The position numbers and the translations under genes are program-made. From Alternaria dauci (taxonomy: Eukaryota > Ascomycota > Dothideomycetes > Pleosporales > Pleosporaceae): 64,000 bases of DNA. Shown here one piece after another: positions 58,009-64,000 of this stretch; positions within the stretch are counted from its first letter, which is position 1, and each line of letters opens with the position of its first letter. Under the pieces are notes generated by a model, which did not search any database, was not told the origin of the DNA, and was given only the letters and a program-made list of their open reading frames with translations. The stretch is taken from positions 434,001-498,000 of the forward strand of contig NC_091279.1 in assembly GCF_042100115.1 (NCBI RefSeq), in the 5' to 3' direction.

Positions 58009-59506
58009 ATGCCGCAGCGCGAGGCATCCACCGTTCACGGACGCAAACAGAAAGCAAACAGAATGATACGCCGAGACAGAACCGCCACAATCTCAGCCAA
58101 TAGTCTACTCAGTAGACAGTTCGAAAGCATCACGGATGTTCTTCTCAAGGCAAGCCAGCGACGTAACCAGGACCTGCACCAAAGGCTGTTGATACCAGTA
58201 CCTATCCCACCAACACTCGGGTCTGCGAGAAAGCCTCCTGTCGCCACCGAACCAGAACCATCACATTTCAGCGCTCTCGGTGACGATCGCATTGATCTCG
58301 AACGAGTCGAACAGGGCAATAAAAATATTGTCGGCATTCAGTTAAAGATGGCTGGATCGAACGAGGAATCTTCAGGTAAGCATATACGTATCATGTCATC
58401 ACATTCAGTCCAACTCAATTGATCTGTACGCAGACGTATTAGGAACACAGATGCACCTCCGTGGCGGCGGCGTCCCGGACTATGCCAACGACCCCAAGAT
58501 GATGCTCGCAGAGCTGGAGTTGTCGAGCCAAGATCATTCTGACCGTGATGGTGGTGAAGAGCTTGACGACAGTTATGGCCAGGAGAAGACGCGGGCAGAT
58601 ATGAAAAGTGTCTCGCCATTGACACAGTATACCGCCGTTGAGCAAGATAACGACCCGACAGCAATACCTGCGAACCCCGACACAGAGGAGGCAGACGAGT
58701 TGTCGGTCTTGACTAAGCGTCTGGGCATCGACAGTGACGAGAGCAAGACCTTTGGGGGTATCGAATCGACGGCTGATGACCTTGACGGACAAGTCTCTAG
58801 CGAAGGCCGTACCCAGAATGAAGACATCGATATCGAGGCTCTTTATGACAAGCTAGCGATTATGTTTCCGCCGTCCTGCGATACAGCCTCTGGGGACATC
58901 CCGTACAAAGCTATGGACACACCCATCATCAACACGATTTTAGATCCTCGAGAACATGCAGCTGAAAAGGATGAGCCAGAAGACTCACCGCCTGCTGCTG
59001 CCTTGCGATTAGAGCCTGGGGACGCTGAATCGAACGATATCCAAGACGGGTGCACGCAACTCCAAAGTGATGGCATCGATGAACAGGAGGCTAAGAAAGA
59101 GAAAGAAGAAATGCTGAAGAGGGAGAACGAGAAGCTTGAAGCTACCATAGAGTACGTCCTGGAGGAGGAGAAGAGGTACCGTGCAATTGAGGAGAATAAG
59201 CGCCTAAGAACTCGTCTGATTGTCTCGAACCTGGCTGCTGATGTGGATGATCACGCCATTCGCATGTTCTTCGCCAAGTACACAAGGGATATGTAAGTCG
59301 TTTACCCTGTCTACAAGGTCAACGAGCAATATACTAATGCTAATCTCACTAGCCGCAATGTCACTATTCTGTCAGTACGCGATCCAGTCAAAAGGACCAG
59401 AACAGCGTACGTCGATATGTACAGCAGGGAGGTAGCAGTTCGTGCGTCCTACGAGTTTGGAGGTATCTTTGGGCTCATCGTGAAAATCAAGCTGGCAGTG
59501 GAGTAG
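58009..59506 (+). CDS. Hypothetical acidic protein with C-terminal RRM-like domain
   Basis: Exons 58009-58375, 58434-59292 and 59353-59506; introns 58 and 60 bp; 459 aa. The start MPQREASTVHGRKQKAN is the first ATG of the open frame and is not independently supported. The first 120 residues are basic then Pro-rich; the middle is very acidic (Asp/Glu-rich, EEADELSVLTKRLGIDSDES). A coiled coil at about 330-375 (KKEKEEMLKRENEKLEATIE) leads into an RRM-like fold: RNP2-like RLIVSNLAADVDDHAIRMFF, then RNVTILSVRDPVKRTRTAYVDMYS as RNP1, which lacks the usual Gly-Phe-Gly-Phe aromatics. RNA binding is inferred. No named ortholog is recognised. Confidence 0.75.
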
Positions 59507-59652
59507 TGGAGGTCAAGAGATGACTCATGTGTGTATAAGGCGTCAGGGCCATGATATTTTGTATCCATCCCGGATACCCAGTCATCAGCTGTTTTACAAG
59601 TAATACGCAACTGTCGTACACCAAACAGCGACCCGGTCAAACCACCTGTCTC

Positions 59653-60726
59653 TCAGTTTCCTTTGTCACTTGCTAATGCCTTCTCCAACTCACGATCAGC
59701 GCTCAACTCCTTCTCTGCCCCCTCGATCACGCCCCTGAGTCCCTTGGCACAAGCTTCCAACTGCGCCTTCTCCTCCTCATCAAGCTGAATCGGCATCGCC
59801 TTGATGATACCCTTGCGACCCACCACTGCCGGCATCGACAGACAGCAGCCCAACTCAGGTTGGTAGAAGGACAGTGGCCGAACGGAGCGCGAGTCGAATA
59901 GAATGTACTTGCAGATACTAGCTGCAATGTTTCCGATGCCGTATGCAGTGCAACCTTTAGCCGCAATAATGGCACCAGCTGCTCCGCGCGTGTGAGACGA
60001 GATTTGGTCCTTGAACTCTGAAGTCAGTGTGTTTGGTGGAAGGGCAAGCGCGAGTGGTGTTGTGCCGATTGTAGCACTTGACCAGGCAATCTGTCTCTTA
60101 CATTAGCGCACATACATGTCCCCCGACTGAGCCCTTTCGTCATCCGCAAAAGAAGGGTAAGAAACACTTACAAATTGGCTATCCCCATGCTCCCCAAGCA
60201 CATACGCGTCAATGCTATTCGGCGCTACCTCCGCCTTCTGCGCCAACACACCCCTCAGCCTCGCAGAGTCCAAACTCGTCCCCGTCCCCAACACCTGACT
60301 CTCCGGCAACCCAGACAACCTCCTCGCAAAATACGTCAAAATATCCACCGGATTTGCCACCAACAACAGAATCGTATGCGGGCTGATGGGCGCCATAGCC
60401 CCAAAGATACTCTCTAGGATATGCAAGTTCCTAGACAGCAGCGATAAGCGTGATTCTCCAGGTTTCTGCTTTGCGCCCGCGGTGATGACGACAATGTCGG
60501 CTTGGCCGGCGTCTTTGTGCGTGCCTGCTCGCACTTTGACGCCGCTGCCGCCGCGGTAGGTCGCGTCGTTTAGGTCGCGGACTTGGGCTTCGAGTAGTGA
60601 GGTTTTGAGGTCGACGAGGATGACTTCGGAGCAGATGGGTTGGAGGACGAGGGTGTAGGCTAGGGTGGAGCCGACGTCTCCGCAGCCGAGGATGGCGATT
60701 GTGGTTTTTAGCTTGGGGGATGACAT
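59653..60726 (-). CDS. L-lactate dehydrogenase
   Basis: Exons 60726-60172 and 60090-59653, intron 60091-60171 (81 bp); 330 aa. The open frame runs far upstream; the ATG at 60726 (MSSPKLKTTIAILGCGDVG) starts the Rossmann fold. GCGDVG at 14-19 binds NAD. AGAKQKPGESRL carries Gln at the substrate-specificity position where malate dehydrogenases have Arg, so lactate is preferred. VANPVDILT and the catalytic His in GEHGDS are intact. The splice joins GDSQF to IAWSS. It interconverts pyruvate and lactate in the cytosol; in filamentous fungi this bacterial-type enzyme is sporadic. Confidence 0.94.
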
Positions 60727-61137
60727 TTTTTTGTTGTTATCCTGTTCTTGTTTTGCGTTGTGAGTAGGGCTGGGTGAGTTCGTGGATTGGTGATGCGAGA
60801 GATTGTGTAGTGAGGAAAGTAAAAGCGCGAGGGTTGTAGTTGCTCGATTATAAGAAGGATGTGGGCACGTAATAATCCGATCGCCCGATGCCTGATTGTA
60901 CCTGCCTGTACGTGAGTCCGTAGTTACAAGTTGTGGTACGTCGCCAAGGCCTGGGCTGCAGAGAGGTGGTGTGATGCATGGTGGAGCTCCGCCACTCACA
61001 GTTCGCCTCACCATGCGAATACGTGCTTACAGTACCAATCCAATCGCGACGTTGCAAAGACCTTTAGTGCCTTATTTCATTGCATACGTTCTACATTGTG
61101 GCTTTGACTCGGACCGTGCACTAGTCAAGACCAGTGC
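60727..61137. promoter_or_regulatory. LDH promoter and dipeptidase 3' flank
   Basis: 411 bp. Contains the long non-coding extension of the LDH frame; no regulatory site is assigned. Confidence 0.45.
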
Positions 61138-62647
61138 TTAAAGCATCTGTTGATATGCCCACTGGTTCTGCACATCGTCCTCCAGCGGCAGCATTGTCTT
61201 TTGCAGTTCCTTTGCGACCTTATCAGCCTCACCCCAGACCCGAAGCAGGTTGCCTCCTGCAATCTTTGCAGCATCCTCATCGCTAATTCCTTGTCTCAGC
61301 AATTCAGCAATGAGGTCAGGGAATTTGGATACGTCCTCCAATCCGTCCGGCGTTTTCTCAATGCCGTCGTAATCCGTGCCGATACCAACGTGATCATAAC
61401 CGATCAATTCTCCAATATGCCTGATGTGGCGTACCACATGTGCTAGTGTATTATTCTCTGGAACAAACACTGGGAAGGAGTCTGGTGTCTCAGGAGCCTT
61501 GCAGGATACAAAGTCCGGGTTGAAATTGACCATGACAACAGAGTTGCGCTGCTTCACGAGCTGAAGTATGTCATCCGGGACGTTTCGGGGATGTGGGCAG
61601 ATTGCGTGTGCGGAGCTGTGACTGAAGATTGGGGGCGCGATGCTACCAGTCCAGTTTCCGTCGCCTCGACCTACAAGAACATCGCGCATAGTGTCTTGAC
61701 TCACATGCGCAAGATCCACCAACATCCCTAGACGATTCATTTCTTTAACGAGGTCGCGACCAGCTGGACTAAGACCGTTCCAGTACGGTTTCGCGATGCG
61801 CGCGCTGAAGTCTGAGCCAGTCTCAATTGCTGCATCGGCATACTTGTTGTGGCAGTTCCATGTCAAAGTCGCATATCTGACTCCAAGCTGATAGTAAAGT
61901 CGTAACGTAGAGACTGAGTTGCCAATCTGGTGCAGGCCTTCGATAGCTGCTGGGGCAATGAAGTTGCCACTTTCGAAAGCTTTGATGGCCTCTGCGCTGT
62001 TCCTAGACGGAGTAAAGTACTTTGGGTAGTTTTGGCCTAGACGGTTGAACAAATCTAGTTGACCCAGCGTTGACTTGACGACTGTATTTATTAGTTTCAC
62101 ACTCGCCATATGTTGTTTCGTGCGAGCTTACTGTCATAGTACCTGTCATCCGCAAAGTTCGTCTCATCACCTAGCGGACAGAGCCAGAATGCGCTCCAGA
62201 ATGCACCGCCTTGCAGGCCCTTCTCGAGGCGAGGGATATCGATGTGTTGCTTTAGTCCACCATTCTCGAACTTATCTGCAAAGTCGCTGCCGGACTCGTT
62301 GTAGATGTGGTTCTTGTATGTGCCTCGAATGAAGATCATAAGATCATTATGGCCATCTTTTAGGTAGTCAGCATTCGGCCCTGGATGTCATGATCGTGAA
62401 GCTGACCAATAAGTGGATTTTCCTGCAGGATCTTTACAGCTCTTTCTTCAACTGTCAATGGCTTCCGACAGGTGTGCTTTTGGCCTGAGAACAAAGTCCG
62501 GACTTCCGAGAACCATATGGTCGACGCGATTAGGAAGATGACTACAAAGAAGATAACGTCATCAACGCCCATACGCCGTCTCGAAGGTCGACGATGCGGT
62601 GTATGCACATGCTTCTCGCTGACGGGGAGATCTCCTGTCTTTTCCAT
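61138..62647 (-). CDS. Membrane dipeptidase, peptidase family M19
   Basis: Exons 62647-62407, 62356-62132 and 62081-61138; two 50-bp introns; 469 aa. The ATG at 62647 follows a TTG. The first splice restores LIDGHNDLMI, whose His and Asp are metal ligands. Other marks: GGAFWSAFWLCP, TLTWNCHNKYAD, GLSPAGRDLVKEMNRLG, VDLAHVS, PIFSHSSAHAICPHPRNVPD and HVGIGTDYDG. The N-terminus is a type II signal anchor (DVIFFVVIFLIASTIWF at about 31-47) after a basic, Arg-rich segment. It would hydrolyse dipeptides at two zinc ions on the vacuolar or extracellular side. Divergent from the ILM1-like gene (218 bp). Confidence 0.93.
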
Positions 62648-62865
62648 ACTCAACGCAGGAGGTCAGAGATGAAAAAGAAACATGGTGCAAGCTAGGCCTT
62701 ATCATCAAGGTACATGTAGGTCTTGGCACGAGACACGGACGGAGTTAGGGATTTGGTCCGAAACACCACGCGACGCGGCGCTGAAAACAACATTGTCACA
62801 GCCACAACCGTCTCGAGATACATCACCAGTTTCTTTAATCACCCTTCACTTCACAATCCGCAGAC
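62648..62865. promoter_or_regulatory. Shared divergent promoter, dipeptidase and ILM1-like gene
   Basis: 218 bp between the start codons of two genes on opposite strands. No site is assigned. Confidence 0.5.
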
Positions 62866-63462
62866 ATGGCGATAATATCAGCAAACACCATGATACGCAG
62901 TATTGCACTGTTCCACCTCACACTCGCAGTCGTCCTGCTCAAGAATCCCGCCCTGGTATCGAACCAAGGGGTTATTCTCCTGCTAGGAGAATCAATGCAA
63001 CTTGTGCGCACTCCCATTCTCTCTCTACACACTCACGTTCTCCCTGAAATTGCTAACACACGCTAGCCGACACCCCGCGACTTCAACAAAGCCTCCGCAG
63101 GAACGGCCTTCATAGCCATCCTCTTCGCCTTCATCGGCCTCTCCGACCTAACCGCCCTCTCTCTTCACGAAGATGTTTTCGATCACTTCTGGGGCCTCCA
63201 AGCACCGCTGCGCCTCCTCTTTTTCTTCGGTGTCACCGCATACTCGTACATGCTCAAGGAAGGAGGCATGTTCGCTCCCAGGGGCGTCGACTTCAGGATG
63301 AGCACCGGTGCCAATCTGAACAACAGCTTCATCTTCACATGGGGATTCATGGAGGTTTCAGCGTGGTTCTGGGTGTTCACCACGTTGAGGGAGGAGCGGT
63401 CGGCAAAAGCTACCAAGTTGGCTGAGAAGCAGGCTCGGGAAGCTGAGGTCAATACCCTATAG
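62866..63462 (+). CDS. ILM1: Ilm1-like ER/mitochondrial membrane protein
   Basis: Exons 62866-63003 and 63067-63462, intron 63004-63066 (63 bp; donor GTGCGC is weak, branch GCTAAC and acceptor CTAG are good); 177 aa. Four hydrophobic segments: SIALFHLTLAVVLLKNPAL, TAFIAILFAFIGLSDLTAL, PLRLLFFFGVTAYSYML and FMEVSAWFWVFTTL. Layout and length fit the fungal Ilm1 family, required in yeast for mitochondrial DNA maintenance on slow growth media. The polar C-terminus is rich in Lys/Glu/Ala. Family assignment is from memory of the fold and should be checked. Confidence 0.75.
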
Positions 63463-63873
63463 GTGGATATCAGTATTTAGCCACCCTTCAGACACACCGA
63501 AATTGAACCGCCAACGCTTGATCTGCACGCAGGGACTGGCGCCCTATCGATATGCTTTCGAGAGCAGATTGGAGAGGTACCATGCTCAGTCTCCTCAGAC
63601 GTACAGAGCCGGAGGATTGCCTGTGTCTTGTGCAGATACAAACAGCTTCAACGAAGTATCGAGAACTTTTCCAATGGGATCGATATCTCCACTTTCAGGA
63701 GACTGCGGCGAGACGACGGACGTTTACGGAGAGCCACAATATACCAATGCATTGGATCAGAAGGTGTCTACCACAATCCCAAGATTATGAGAAAGAACGT
63801 CAAGGGCACCTGATAAGTGCGCAAAGCGTTCCTCACTCGACATCCACCAAGTCCTTGAACGTGGCATCGCCTG
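63463..63873. other. Intergenic, convergent
   Basis: 411 bp between the ILM1-like stop and the tyrosinase-like stop. Three overlapping plus-strand frames here have no recognisable domain. Confidence 0.4.
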
Positions 63874-64000
63874 CTAGCATCCATTATTGATGGTCAAGTC
63901 CAATGTAGCGTTCTTACCACTGTAGCCAAAGGGTGTATTGGGACCACCGATCTTGTTCAGACGTGTGTCGAGATATTTTTGTTGCCATTTCCAAAAGATG
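63874..64000 (-). CDS. Tyrosinase-like protein, C-terminal fragment (cut by window edge)
   Basis: The minus strand reads IFWKWQQKYLDTRLNKIGG and then a short tail with TAG at 63876-63874. FWKWQQ...RL resembles the segment just after the CuB histidines in fungal tyrosinases (the WxWQ motif). Only about 41 codons lie in the window. A donor (GTAAGA) sits in the tail, so an alternative ending, YSG joined to DATFKDLVDVE with a TGA near 63828, is possible. Tyrosinases oxidise phenols with two coppers, in melanin or secondary metabolism. The call rests on one motif. Confidence 0.5.
   Translation of the reverse strand, partial: IFWKWQQKYLDTRLNKIGGPNTPFGYSGKNATLDLTINNGC

Noticed and set aside
1..64000. 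CRISPR array, insertion sequence, bacterial operon or transposon
   Set aside because: No regular spacer array, transposase, reverse transcriptase or terminal repeats seen; genes are intron-bearing and eukaryotic.

Overview
The window is nuclear DNA of a filamentous ascomycete (Pezizomycotina; a Dothideomycete/Pleosporales-like genome is my guess). The evidence is short GT-AG introns of about 47-140 bp with CTAAC/CTGAC-like branch sites, conserved fungal core genes on both strands, and fungus-specific families (Shr3, Ilm1, fungal NACHT proteins, Msn2/Seb1-type zinc fingers). I see no bacterial operons, CRISPR array, rRNA or tRNA gene. All gene models were built by hand from reading frames, splice signals and remembered family motifs; no search was run. 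Where the longest frame began with a non-ATG codon, I moved the start to the first sensible ATG.

Left third (1-23.4 kb). A partial 14-TM-type MFS transporter is followed by a C2-domain protein. Next comes an immune-like island of two divergently transcribed NACHT (STAND/NLR) genes: one without recognisable C-terminal repeats on the minus strand, and one with ankyrin repeats on the plus strand. A second MFS transporter (DHA1 drug/polyamine type) closes the island. Core genes follow: Mdm31/32 (mitochondrial inner membrane), PNO1 (40S biogenesis), DPH6 (diphthamide) and an Msn2/Seb1-like stress regulator.

Middle (23.4-46 kb). About 6.1 kb upstream of the Msn2/Seb1-like gene holds no gene I can support. 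After it come a HIRAN-SNF2-RING (HLTF/Rad5-like) translocase, a small unrecognised membrane protein, RAM2 (prenyltransferase alpha), a PLP-dependent serine dehydratase, an orphan disordered protein and a four-TM MARVEL-like protein with a long leader.

Right third (46-64 kb). This is a compact block of core genes: RPL11 and SmB (divergent), MPC1, PEX1 and MCM7 (divergent), SHR3, an orphan RRM-like protein, L-lactate dehydrogenase, a membrane dipeptidase and an ILM1-like gene (divergent), and the C-terminal edge of a tyrosinase-like gene running off the window.

The most interesting points are the head-to-head NLR pair, in which both partners have a non-canonical P-loop and one carries an exactly duplicated 99-bp ankyrin unit; and unusual exon structures: an ATG-only first exon in RPL11, a 9-nt micro-exon in SmB, and a stopless in-frame 51-nt intron candidate in the HLTF-like gene.
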